Assembly: GCA_907165065.1 (NCBI GenBank)
Contig: OU015528.1
Coordinates: forward strand, 32,386,515 to 32,450,514
Reading direction: 5' to 3'
DNA: 64,000 nt
Origin: Caprimulgus europaeus
Taxonomy: Eukaryota > Chordata > Aves > Caprimulgiformes > Caprimulgidae
Shown: positions 48,708 to 60,400 of the stretch, in pieces
Numbering within the stretch: position 1 is the stretch's first letter
How the letters are laid out: each line of letters opens with the position of its first letter
Position numbers and translations under genes: made by a program
The notes under the pieces: generated by a model
The model's input: the letters and a program-made list of their open reading frames with translations, nothing else
Told to the model about the DNA's origin: nothing
Database searches by the model: none

Positions 48708-49952
48708 TTTAACTAAGGAAGGGCTCCCATTAGTTTTTTACTTGCATTTTCTACCCTGTTAAACATTGCAGCTGCAGTTAAATCAATTGGTACCATCTGT
48801 CCAGATGCCTATTTTCAGTTGCCTATCAGTAGAACCTAATCTCGGTTAATGTTTTAACCTATCTGCCAGTGGCTGCATACAGTATTTCCCATTCCTTTTT
48901 CAAAATGTCAGCAGGAAAAAAAAACGTGAATGCAGGTCTCCAGTGACCGTATTTTTTTCCCTAAAGAAGCACCAGCAGTGGAGCAGACCTGTGCCCTGTG
49001 AGAAGCTCTGCATTCCCTGTGGAGCTGTGTGCAGCAAGAGCTGCGCATGTACCCCCAGGGGTAAGCCAGCTCTTGTCTTGGGGTACAGTGGTCGGTGTGA
49101 GTCAGTGTGGAGAACAGGAGTGAAATTTTCTGCACGGTGGAGTAAAGGTAAATTTTACATTACCCGTGAGACAGCCAAAATGTTATGCATGATCTACTTA
49201 TCCAGAGGTACCATGTGCTGAAGTCAGAGGACATGAAGGCATTCAGAACCTCAGCAAATGAGGCCCAAAGAGCATCACCACAGAGAAAGCATCTGTGCAG
49301 GGACTGAGCAGGGAGATAAACTGTGATAAGCATAGGCATTGCCACCCGGCACTAACCATCTTCCAGCCTTGTGCAAAAGAGCTGTCTGTGTTTGTTCCAA
49401 GATGCCCAGAGAGGGCTGCTTCCCAGCCAGCCCAGATCAAGCGTGTCTGCAAAGCTCTTGTGTCCTCAGCCTCCTGCGTGCATGGAGACCTCACAGTTTT
49501 CTGTGGACCACCAGCAGATACATCCCACCAGGGTGTGCCCTGCTCTGCCCCAGTGTGCTAACAGGTCATTAAATCCACAGTTGACCTCCAGCTTTGTGTA
49601 TACTGCAATCCATGAGGGCAGCTTTGCTTTATGCTGCATTTGAAGAACCATTTGAAGATTGAGACCCCTTTTGGAGCCGTGTGGTGACCTTCTGCCACCT
49701 TATACCTGTCCCTTTCACAGGTCTCCTCTTCTGCAGACACCCTCTGCGCAGGACACAACCAGTTCTGTCTTTGCACAGCAACCAGCACAGGGGCCACCAA
49801 GGCAGTCCTAACACTCCTCTGGCTGTTGCCATCAGCAATTAACAACTTTGTACAATGTACTCTTACAATTTAGGTGATTTCAGAAAACAGATTGGACACA
49901 ATGTGTTAGGAAAAGCCTTGGGTGGGGCAGAAAAGCATGAACAAATATAACG
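48708..49952. other. Unannotated non-coding stretch
   Basis: No gene is recognised. A 94-bp exon-like Cys-rich segment lies at 48,967-49,060. The interval 49.3-49.8 kb is moderately GC-rich and carries overlapping chance frames of 60-95 codons on both strands. Confidence 0.5.
48967..49060 (+). other. Exon-like Cys-rich segment, 94 bp, unidentified
   Basis: A T-rich acceptor (ATTTTTTTCCCTAAAG, ending at 48,966) and a GTAAGC donor (from 49,061) flank 94 bp that stay open from phase 0. The 31 codons contain six cysteines spaced C-x3-C-x2-C-x3-C-x3-C-x-C (CEKLCIPCGAVCSKSCAC). Such spacing suggests a disulfide-rich or metal-binding fragment, but I do not recognise the protein. Chance is a real alternative. 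Confidence 0.2.
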
Positions 49953-50084
49953 ACCCTGGAGATATTTAAAAGCTGTGTAGATGCGGTGCTTAGGGACATA
50001 GTTTAGTGGTGGACTTGGCAGTGTTAGATTTGCTGTTGGACTTGATGATCTTGAAGATCTCTTCCAACCAAAATGATTCTATGA
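49953..50084 (+). mobile_element. CR1 LINE, short 3' end
   Basis: The segment begins in the last ORF2 codons (CCTGGAGATATTTAAAAG, then GTGCTTAGGGACATAGTTTAG). It continues into a 3' UTR with TTGGACTTGATGATC and CTCTTCCAACC and ends in one ATTCTATG octamer. The tail TAGTGGTGGACTTGGCAGTG is shared with the copy at 7.86-8.28 kb, so both belong to the same or a closely related CR1 subfamily. It is strongly 5'-truncated. No target-site duplication is evident. Confidence 0.92.
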
Positions 50085-50879
50085 ATAGGGCTGATCCTCG
50101 GTGCCTCGCTGCGTGGTGAGTCTTTGGTGAGCTGAGCAGGCAGGCGCAGCAGTCTGAAGGCACTTCCTGTTTTTTATTCAGATCTTCTCCCATGTTTTGC
50201 AAAGAAAGTCTATTTTTTACAGTGAGACACAAACAGAAGTGTTACTAAATCAAACTGCAAGTCCTTGTTTTTACAGGGATCTTCCTGAGAAACAGACAAG
50301 CACTGAATCAGACAGAAGGAAAAAAAAAAAACAAAAACCAAGCCCTAAATCTTCTCAGTGGCTCTGAGAACAAATGATAGAAATCACCAATTCCTGTTGA
50401 AGGTGAGCAGAATTGATTTGCAACCAGAAGAAACTGCTTAGCTGTGCATGAAAGGCTCTGTCTTGCTGTGCTGACTCAGACAAATCTGTTGCTTAAACAT
50501 GCAGCCCAGCACTTCAGATAAGGTATTTTTCGAGTGCTCTGTTCAAAATTACAGCAATGATGGTGTGCCCTGCACTTCCCAACACATACACACATGTGCG
50601 TACATCTCCGTGGTGGAGCAGACGTGTGTTTCTCCTGGCCGTGGGACGGCCACACACTGGGTGATCTGACTTTTTAAAGACATGTGTTTGCCATCATATT
50701 CACCGTGCACAATTAAAATGTTAGCACTGGGCTTCTCAAAGCTGTCTGAAAAATCAGTCGGGGCAGTTCCCTCTGAACAGGGTTGCACTGTACCCCAGAG
50801 GTTGTACAGGTGACCTCAGACCCATACGTCATGCTAAAAACTGGTCTCCTAGAATTTCAGAAATTGGAGGCAAGACTCA
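50085..50879. other. Unannotated non-coding stretch
   Basis: No gene or repeat is recognised, apart from an A-rich run at about 50,321-50,338. Confidence 0.5.
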
Positions 50880-51090
50880 TACTGGTTATTTTTCCTAATG
50901 GAAAAACCCTTAGGAAATGGTCCCATCTGTGGGACCCCACAGATGTGTACTGGGACTCATGTTACTGAAATGCAAAGTAATCTGGAGAGGGGAGGGAATA
51001 GTGAGTGGCAAAAGTTGCAGATGACACCAAATTATTCAGGATACGTAATCTTGAAGCTGACTTTGGAGACCTGAAAAACATTCCATGGTG
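50880..51090 (+). mobile_element. Ancient CR1-type LINE remnant (reverse-transcriptase core)
   Basis: The sequence matches, in order, reverse-transcriptase motifs B and C of older CR1 families. A block reading KWSHLWDP then TDVYWD corresponds to the usual [16 protein letters not shown]. About 70 bp further on, AAAGTTGCAGATGACACCAA encodes KVADDTK, the equivalent of the catalytic FADDTK, followed by LFRIRNLEAD. Between them, AATCTGGAGAGGGGAGGGAA corresponds to the NDLE.G block. Stops and indels interrupt the frame. The wording is closer to CR1 lineages I know from turtles and crocodilians than to the young avian copies in this window. Edges are approximate. Confidence 0.75.
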
Positions 51091-51425
51091 CTGAGTGCCA
51101 GGGTAATAAGCAAAAAAACTGATAAACTGATAAGCAGTAAAAAAGAGCTGATAAGCACTGAACAACACCATACTTAGGGCAAAAAAAGATATACACGATG
51201 ACAGGCCTTAACTGCTGCCACTCAGGAAAGTGGCTTTGACATCACTGTGGAAAGTTCTCTGAAAATTTCTGTCAGCACTCAGGAGCTGTTAAAAGGCAAA
51301 TTGAATGTTAAGACTTCTTAAGAAAAGTGTAGAGCACAAAATGGTGTGCATCATTTTGCCAGCAAATAAATCCACGGTTCGTGTGCACCTCAAATAATTT
51401 GTGCAGCCTTGGTAATGCCATCTCA

Positions 51426-51492
51426 CAAAAAAAAACCCCAAAAAACCAAAAACCAACCAACCAAACCCCCCCCCCCCAAAAAAAAAAAAAAA
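51426..51492. repeat. Low-complexity A/C tract with C12 and A15 runs
   Basis: A purely A/C stretch contains CCAACCAACCAAA-type words and ends in an uninterrupted run of 12 C (51,466-51,477) followed by 15 A (51,478-51,492). The opposite strand is all T/G with a G12 run. Such tracts are length-unstable and often misread, so exact run lengths here may be assembly-dependent. Confidence 0.85.
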
Positions 51493-54405
51493 CACCAAAG
51501 AGGGTGACTCAAAGCATCCTACTGAGTTGCAGGGTGGCTTCCACTGATGGAGAGCTAAAGCCTCGGAGCCTACTCAGTCTGGAAAAGCAACAGCCGAGGC
51601 AGACCCCTGCGGACATGAGCAGTGCAGAGCAAAGGATGGAGTTATTTTCTCTGACACCAGGTGCTGTGGGAGCCACAAGTGCAAAAACACTGCTCCAGGG
51701 CAAGATGAATTCACAGAGGTTTGGTCTCATATGTGACTGGTGGGGTGCAGCTCTGGCTGGGCAGATCCCAGGTCCCTGAGTGCTGGAAGCTGAATGAGAT
51801 TTTTCTGTGCTTTCCCCATTTCTGTACTCTCAGACAGGCTTCTTCTGAGGGCTGCTTTCACAGGCAAGATGCTCTCCAGGTGAACCCCTGAGGTGACCTC
51901 CCCTGGCTCTCCTTCCATTACACATTCTTGTGTTGAGCTTATCCAGACAGGGAAAATTATTGAGATTTATGGAGATAACCTAAAAAAGTCTAAGCAAACT
52001 AAAGACAAATCTTGCTTGTGCCATCTTAACTGAATTGTATCCACTGAAGATAATCCTGTTTCCTCAAGGATTCATCACATACCTAACAGATTCGTAGTGA
52101 TTTATTTGCCATGATTTATTCATGATCTAAGAAGTAGTTGATCTAGTCATTGTTTGCAAAAACAATACAGAGGCTTCAGTTTGATAGCTTCCTTCTGGAC
52201 AAAATTCAAGTTACTACAGGATATAAATTATTGTGCCTCAAAGACTTTCTACTCTGATTTTTTTTTTTCTTTTGCCTTTCACAGTCTAGTGGCATGTCAA
52301 AACCATAGCAGTATGTGAGTGAAGGTGTAATGGTGAAGTCTTTTATGACTTTCATATGTAGTCTCAGCAGGAGACTGTACTATTTTCCCTAAAACAATTT
52401 TTTTTATTACATTACCTTATTCAAAGGTTCATGGAGACTCATTTCTACCCTGATCAGTGGTCACTGGTATCTTTATCCAGAACTGAAGAAGCATGACACT
52501 TGACACCCTGACACTTACAGAGCATGGAAGTTCTGCATTTCAGCATGTAAGGCCAAATATGCCCTGATTCATAAGGGCACGAGAGCCAGGTTTGCCAGCT
52601 CCTGCTGATTCCTGATAGTATTTTACTTCAAGGATAATTGGTCTGTCTCTGAAAGTGCATAGAGATAGTCAAATCGAGCCTTGGATGGGAGTCTTCATGG
52701 AAAATATTGCTGGTCACACATATGATTTCCCTCTGAAGGCAACGGGGCTACCCATGGGTGATCATCACTGCCTGGTAGAGTGCCTGTTGGTGGGTGAAAT
52801 GGATGTCTACTTATTTAACCAGCCTGTTGGTTTTTGTTTGACGTTTGTTTTGCTTACTTGAAATAACAGCATGAGTGCCCAAAAAATTGCCACTATTTTG
52901 TGTTTGAAAGGTACCTTTTTTTTTTTCCCTAATGCATTAAGGTAGTGTTTTTAATGCAGCAGGTTTCAGTAAAATGTGTGAATATAGCTGACAACAAAAC
53001 AGCTCTGCTTGCTTCATTTTTTATTAATGATGGTAGTCTATTGATACAGACAGAGATACTCATTGATCTTTTACACAAGAATACACAGAGCAAAAATGAA
53101 ATTGAGGAACATAAACAATACTGCCTTCCACACGTAGGCTCAGTGAGGGGCTGTAGTGTGCAGTGAGCTCACATCCCAGCACCCTCCTGCCCCATGTGCT
53201 TTGCCTGCGGGGAAGGGCAGCCTGCACATAAAACTGACGTCAGCCAAGAGCAAAGTATTCCCAGTTAAAAAACGCTCTGGGCACCCTCCTGTTAATTTGC
53301 ACTGGTGACTTTGGGAACAGAAGGCTTTTCATTGCTGTTTGGGAGTGTGGTGTTGCTCAGCGAGGTATCAGCTCATTGTCAGCTACAGGTTCAGTAGAAA
53401 AACCTCTAAAATACAGCAACTGGGGTGGGTCAGGAGATGACTGGCCTTCTTCAGAAAGTGCTGGTGTCGCTCTCTGGTTCCTCACCTTTCGCAGTGATAG
53501 CTCAAGTTCATCTTCCCTGCTAGTGCAAGAACTGTCCTCGTAGCAGAAGGAATTTTTAAAAATTTATGTAAGTAAGTGCTACAGCCTGCACCTATGCACC
53601 TCCCTTGGCGAGTATTGCATTGGGTTGTAGCAGAGCAAGCAGCAAAGAGGTCATCACAGTGGAAACTACCCCATGTGAAATTGGCTACTGAAAAGTGTAC
53701 AGTGTCCCCAACATGTGCTCCTGGATTGACTGTAGGCAACTCTTTTTAAGAAAGATTGCTTATGGCTTTTGGAATAATATACTGTGTAAAAACCATGTCA
53801 CATTTAAAAGTGGTTAATGAGTGGAAGATACTACGTAGGGATGGAGTAAGCTCAGCTTGTCATCTGACACATGGGTTTATGTGAATAGAGCATGAATTGT
53901 GGTGCAGTACTTGTAAAAGTGGACTGGGGCTGGCAGAGGTTTCTCACTTTAACCCTCTTGCTTTGGGTGTACAAAGTACCTGAAAGTTCAGCCACCACAG
54001 CTTTTAGAAACCATTTTTCACACCTTACCACCACAGTACTCACTTGTTACCAAATGCCCCAGTGCCCCTTTCCTGCTCTATGATCAAGCATTAAGCAGAA
54101 AATGTGTCAGGCACATGTGGTAACAGCTTACTCATTGGAAAGTGCCAATAAGCCTAGGAAACACACGCAGCATTAAAAAATGGAAAGGTGACAGGAGAGG
54201 CATGAGCAATCCCCCATGTCATTCCACCTCTTCTCATCACGGAAGAAAAATGCTTCAGAGAAGATCGTATGTCTCCAGAAGATTTGCTGCAGTGTGCAAA
54301 GGAAAGGCTGTTTCAGGAAATATTTTTCACCTTTTTTGCACTGGGGATGGTGGAGCTGGGCAGCCCAGGGAAATGCCAATGCGAACGCCACGGGGGCTGT
54401 GGCAA

Positions 54406-54433
54406 GGGAGGGCAGAGGGGGACGGTTTGGGGG
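54406..54433 (+). other. Potential G-quadruplex motif
   Basis: Four G runs (3, 3, 5 and 5 bases) are separated by loops of 1, 4 and 7 bases (A, CAGA, ACGGTTT). This satisfies the usual G3+ N1-7 pattern on the plus strand. A further G5 run lies just upstream near 54,392. No promoter or gene is recognised next to it. Confidence 0.6.
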
Positions 54434-57400
54434 CAGTTATGGAAAAGGCACCATGTGTGCACCCCTCCCCGACAAATCCAGACAAGGGAGTCCATCAGAA
54501 AAGCCCCAGGGGCTGCGGTACATCATCACACCCCCAACCACAGAAAAGTTTTGCTAGAAACACCACGTAATGACTCACCCTTCACACACACTTTGCTCTC
54601 GGGTGCTTGTCCATGTGCCAGTGGGTGGCACGGGGAGCCTGTGCCGGTTGACCCAGAAACGTGTGTGCCTCCTGGCAGAAAGCAGTGGGTTGCAGTGGTG
54701 TAGGAAGCCAACAGCCTTGTGAGAGCAGCCAGCCCCTGTGCCACGCAGGGGGTCCACACCGCTGCCTCTGCAGCACAGTACAAGGCAGCGCTGATGGGAG
54801 AGTGACACCTAACCTCTGGGACACAGGACGGGAATGGCCCGCAGAGGCCACCAACGCACCCTACCACCATGGCTGTGCCCAGCCGCAGGCTCACACCGTG
54901 GCCCTCTGAGGGTGGGAGTGGGGTTTAAGAGAGGACCAAATTGTGCAGCTATTGGCATAGAGGTGACCTCCCTTTCCTGAATGCCGAGGTTGGCACCAGT
55001 GCATGCAGGCAGGCGCGCAGGGTTGCAGGGCTTGTGCCTGCCCAGCAAAAACAGCGGGGAGCAGCGTGGAGCCACCAGCCCTACCTGCCTCCAAGTGTGC
55101 CTTTCCAAATATGTTAGCCAGAGTGCTTCTGGAAACCAAAAGCTGAACTTGAACTGAAGCCAGGATGTTGTTGTTCTGCTTTCTGTGCTCTTGGAAGAGA
55201 ACTTTTCATTCTTTTTATTTGTTGAGCTGCTAAATGACATGAAATTCGAACTTAGTCAAATTAAAAAAAAAAAAAAAGTTAAACTGTGCTTTGTGAATTG
55301 TAAACAGTGACCCACAAAATGACAAAGCAGAGAGATGATGGTGACAATTCAGCACCTTCAGTGCATGTATGCTCTTTTCAGGGCCATAATCCCTGGCCAG
55401 CTCTTCTTGCAGGGTGACATCTGCCAGGGTAATTAGGACAGACCCATGCATGGCACCAGGCAGCCCTGCCTCACCATGGGTTTGTTCCAGGTCAGGCTGT
55501 TAAGAGACATTTTCCTACCAAGTCATCAAGAATTCATGGGGAAGAAATGAGTGTTTGCTAGCTAACATTTGAGGGGAAAAAAAATTAAAAAAAAATCTCA
55601 TTTTATCATTCATAGACTCTCTGCTGGCTGTAGGGATACCAAGGTGGTGCTGACACTGGCACTGAAAAAAGCCACTGAGAAACTTACAAACCAGTGGTGA
55701 AAAGGGCAATGTCCAGTCCCACTTCTCCATCGCCAGTCTGCATTTACATCAAGAGCAGCCTATGATGGGGCAGGTTGGGAATTTTTTCTGGGAATGATTT
55801 CTCTGCAAATATGCAGTTTTGTTTTATAAGCTTTCGGAGAAATTAAAAGTGGCTGCTCTGACACACATCCCAGGGGCTGTTTCTGAGCTGGCACGGGCAA
55901 CCTCTCCCAAGCTCTCTTCCCCATGACAGCACAGCATCCCCAGGTTTTGAGGGTGGGAGGCAGCTCCCTGTGTGCAGGCAGGGCAGGGGGATGTGCACGT
56001 ACCCCAGTGCCCGTGGGAAACCTGGCCCCAGTGCTCAGCTCCCTGTGCAGAGGTTTGGCTGCCAGCCAGCTCTACTTGCCTTGCAATGAGTTTGGGAGGT
56101 GGTGGCAAGCCCAGGGTTACCAGCCCCAGCACGGTGGCAGTCCAAAAGTTGGCCAAACTGGGAAAGTGGCAGCTGCTTCTTGCTTTCCTTGCACCAGTGC
56201 TGTTCCTGATGGCCAACTCCCAGATGCGTGGCTTTCTGAATGGGAATTTCATGTTGATGTTTTGTTTTTTTCCTCATGGAAATGAAATTTTGAGCTTTCT
56301 CCAGTGTAAGTGGTTTGGTTTGCAACATGCCTAGAAAACTGGGGAGGAAAACTATTTTCATCTTGCTTCAGATCAGTTTTGCTGCAGATTTTGAGCAAAA
56401 GATGGGGTCATTCACTTCACCCTAAGCTGCTGATGTGCCAAAATACTACAGAAAGTCTATCAGCACCCCTGAAAGCAGGAAGTAGCAGAAATTTGTGGAG
56501 TGAGATTGTTCTCATGACCATTCCAGGTCAGCTCTGCAGATTCAACAGTATGAAGTTCACACACAATTCAGATATTTCTTGAACGTTTTTTTGGAGTGAA
56601 CCCCATTTCCATTTACTCACTGGTAGGTCTTTATAGCACAAGGGGTGTTGGCTGCCTCTTTATCTTAGGTTCTTCAGTTACCCCATCTTATGCAGTAGCA
56701 TATCCTTATCTCAACCTGGATCCATGCTCCCATTTACACGGATATCTAGTCACAAAATGTTAGACTCAAGGGGCCAAGCACATAGCAGATCTCCCAGGCT
56801 TACCTTAAACACATTCCTCAGGACAATAAGGATGCTCTGGTCCTAAACAACTCCTAAGGTAACAACTGGTAGGAGGGATGGAAATACACATGCTATGGGA
56901 TTTAGTATGCTCAAGTCCTGGCTGTATAGGTCTCTTCCCTATTTTTCTCAGTATTTGTGATAAGGAGCTTCCAAGCACTGATTCTTACAAATACCTGTTG
57001 AGAGACTTTTTTTCCCCAAAACGGCAGGAAGGAGGGAGGAGAAATGCCTCAATAAAAAGGATACCTGTTGAGGAAAATACTGTCTGAGTGCAGTCAGCTA
57101 ATGCCAGGTACTCCCAGAGCCAGAGAGAAGTGCACTGTTGTGCATAGCCATTTTCCTGACAGTTCATGTCCCCATACCCAGACTGTAGTCCAGCAGGCTG
57201 ATTGCTGGAGCACATCTGAGTTACTTCAGGTTTGATGCTACTTTCCATATTCCTTGGCACTGACCAGTCTCTTTTGAGCACTGCAAAGGGACAATAATGT
57301 TTGTCTGGCTTTGGAAAACTTGGGTTAAACTAAGCATTCAAGAGGATCATCTCCAAGCATGGTCACATGCAGATTATCACTGAATCCTTTGCTTATTGGT

Positions 57401-60400
57401 GATGGCGGACAGGTGGATCTCCATTTGTGATAGCCTGATATTTCCCCACGGAGAATCACTGTTACAGTTTCTTGGAGTTTTCCTGGGTGGGATGCTTGCC
57501 TTGGGGTCTATGTTCTTGAATGTTTTGGCTAACATGATTTGTTCATCTTAAACATAAGGTCAGGAAAAATATTCCCTGCTTTGCCATTACAAAATAAAAA
57601 ATAAGAGTTTTTTAATGAATTCTGCTGTCTTGTGATTTGCAGTGGAGACAGAAAATCAGGCTTGTGACTTAAGGTCACAAAATCTCAACCTAGGGAAATC
57701 AATATATTTTCTTTTTATTATTTTGTTTGGTTCTTATACATGGGAAGGCACTGCGTTGACAAAATCTTGTAAAAATCCTTGAAATTTTGTAAGTCCAGCA
57801 ATTGGAAGTAAGAAATGGCCAGGATTTAGGTTTTCTGTCAGCTTTATTTTTTAAATTTCTCTCCCTTCTTCTCCCATCAACAAGTCACGTCTAAGTTTTG
57901 TCTTTAATTACAGGAGCACATACTGGCTTTTTTTTTTCCACTCACTGTGGGGTTACTAAGTATGTAATCCCATAGCTCAAGACTATTTCGTACTCCATGA
58001 GCATGGATAGATTGAAGCATGTGACAGAGATGACTTGGATTCTGAAAGTCCTGACTTTTGACTTTGCACCAGTATGCACCACTATATTTTTGTGTGTGTG
58101 TGATCCTGAAGCTAAATTCCTTCTGTTATACATTCACCAGTTTTGTTTTGTTTCTTCCTATAACTGTGATTTCTTCTTTTTTTTTTTAACTGTTCAGCTT
58201 CTCTTATTTGCTGTTAGAGCAGAGTTTAAATAGTTCACAGAAATTAATCTGAAAGTGCTGCCAGTGGTGCGTCAGGGCTTCTGACTGCCAGGAACCTTTC
58301 AAGATCCCAGCTCTGTATATGATTATTGAATTATTAATCTTAAATTGTACTAACATTCAGTTCCTCTTTTGGACATAAGTAACAGCTAACTTACCTGAAA
58401 ATCTCCCTTCAATTATACAGCTTCTGAGAAAGCTACCTAGTAATTGACCATTGATTGTTTCATTCAGAAAATTCTCCCCAGAGCTCAAAAGCATGGTAAC
58501 CTGTTTAGAAGATGCTTGGTCCTTCAGTAGTGACCACAATATTAATTATGAAAAACACAAAGAAGTGGAAATACTAGAGCAAAGAAAACCAAGCTCCTCA
58601 CTAAATTGAGGATGCTGTATAAAGCAGGTCATGTTAGGAAAATTTCCCACCTATCTGGTAGCTAATTCCAGGAAATATACTCCACAAATTCATTTATACC
58701 TCTGTGGCTAAGACAACACAGTCAGCAGGGAGGAATCACTCAGTCTCTGTGTGTTGTTTCCATTCAGAGGACAAGAGGATTGCAGTTGGGTATCTTTGAG
58801 GCACATTGCCCAACACACAGGAAGAGGCAACTATTTTTCCAACCAGCACTTAACCCAAAAGGTCTCTCTTTGGGCTTTCCTCTGTCTCACCGCCTCATCT
58901 GCTGGGGTGGTGTGTCATGCTGCCTTTTCTCCTTCTTCTGGAGGGTTTCTCCTCCTCCCTCCCTTCCTTCATCCACTGAGTTCAAGTTATGAGTGCCTTT
59001 GCGTGCCTGCTTAGCTTTGGGAAGCAGCTTTTGCCTCTCTTTAGTTTTAGAGATCAGGTTTACAGCATTAAGTAGCTTTCCCTTGCTGTGACCTGGGAGG
59101 TTTTGGCTAGTTTATCAGGCTGTTATGACGGTGATTATGCAGCTAAGTACATTGCTGCATTCTGGAGCTCTTTCTTCAAACACTGCCTTTTCAATGAGCT
59201 GCTAAATGTTTCCCTCATCCTTTCAAGTCTACATTTTTCACTAGAGTAATTGCTGCCTCCATATCTGTCTGATTCTTGTACATTCAGTAAAAAAATCTGG
59301 GAAGATGCTAACTGTATGAAAGAGTGATATATTGGATAAGAATATTTTGATCAAGCTTTTTGTTGCTTTTCTTTCGTCCTTCGAATGTTAAGAAGAATTA
59401 TTTCTGCCTTAGGAAGAAAAGCCTTGGGGGAGGAACCCAAAATGAAAAAAAAAAACCAAAACAGGAAACTACAAAAAGGGAAAATAGAAAGAGAACATCT
59501 AGAGAACACTGAAAACATATTTATCACAAGAGGGCAGTACATATTAACAAGTGAGGAAATAATCTGTGTTTCACAGGAGGCTAATTCCTTTCTTTTAAAA
59601 ATTTCCAAAAGTTTTGCTGCCAATGCTAAAGAAAAAAAAATAGGCAGAAAAGTCTTAGCACACTATAGCAAACAGTGCCTCGTGAAGTTTGTTGCTCACT
59701 GGGACTGCAGGAATCTGTGCCTGCTACCTGATATTGCAATTTTGTAAGAGAAGTGAGAAAGCTCTAGGCAGCACAGGAGCCCCTGGTTGTCCCCATTTTG
59801 CTGTTTCCCTGGTAGGCAGTGATGCCACCAGGTGAAAGGTCATTTTATTTGTGTATCATGACATTGGCAGAATGAGCACTCTCACATGAGATTTATTTAG
59901 TCTGACAACAAAGAACTAACAAAAATTCCCCTCTCAGAAGGAGGGATTTCAAGCACAAGCATGCTGCAGCAAGGTGCCTACTTCTGAAGTGGCCAAGCTG
60001 TGTTTTAATTCCAAGTGTTGTTTTCCTTAAGGAAAAATGACACATGGTATGAAAAAAATAATCAGTGCATCAGTGCTTATATTTCACCCACACATTGTCC
60101 ATTCAGTTCATTTTTTCCAGCATAGAACCTTAAACTCTTCTGCCCTGAAAGGTCTTGAGGTTTTAGCTGTAATTATGTAGTTTGACTGTACTTCCAGGTC
60201 TTTTGACTGACAAAATGCTGATACTAGCAGGCTGCCAAAAGCAGTCCATGCCAGCTGATGTCACCCCTCCAAGCAGCCCCCCGCTGACTCCCAGCCCCAG
60301 CCCATGATGAGAAGAGCCCTTGCCCTGTCCCTGTGTGCTGTCAGCTTTCACCCGTTGCCTGCAGAGCTGCAGAGCCCTGCACTGGTGCCTGTGGGCAGCC

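Noticed and set aside
54142..54894. Overlapping frames of up to 144 codons on both strands
   Set aside because: They are chance frames in a GC-richer patch, with low-complexity composition and no domain.
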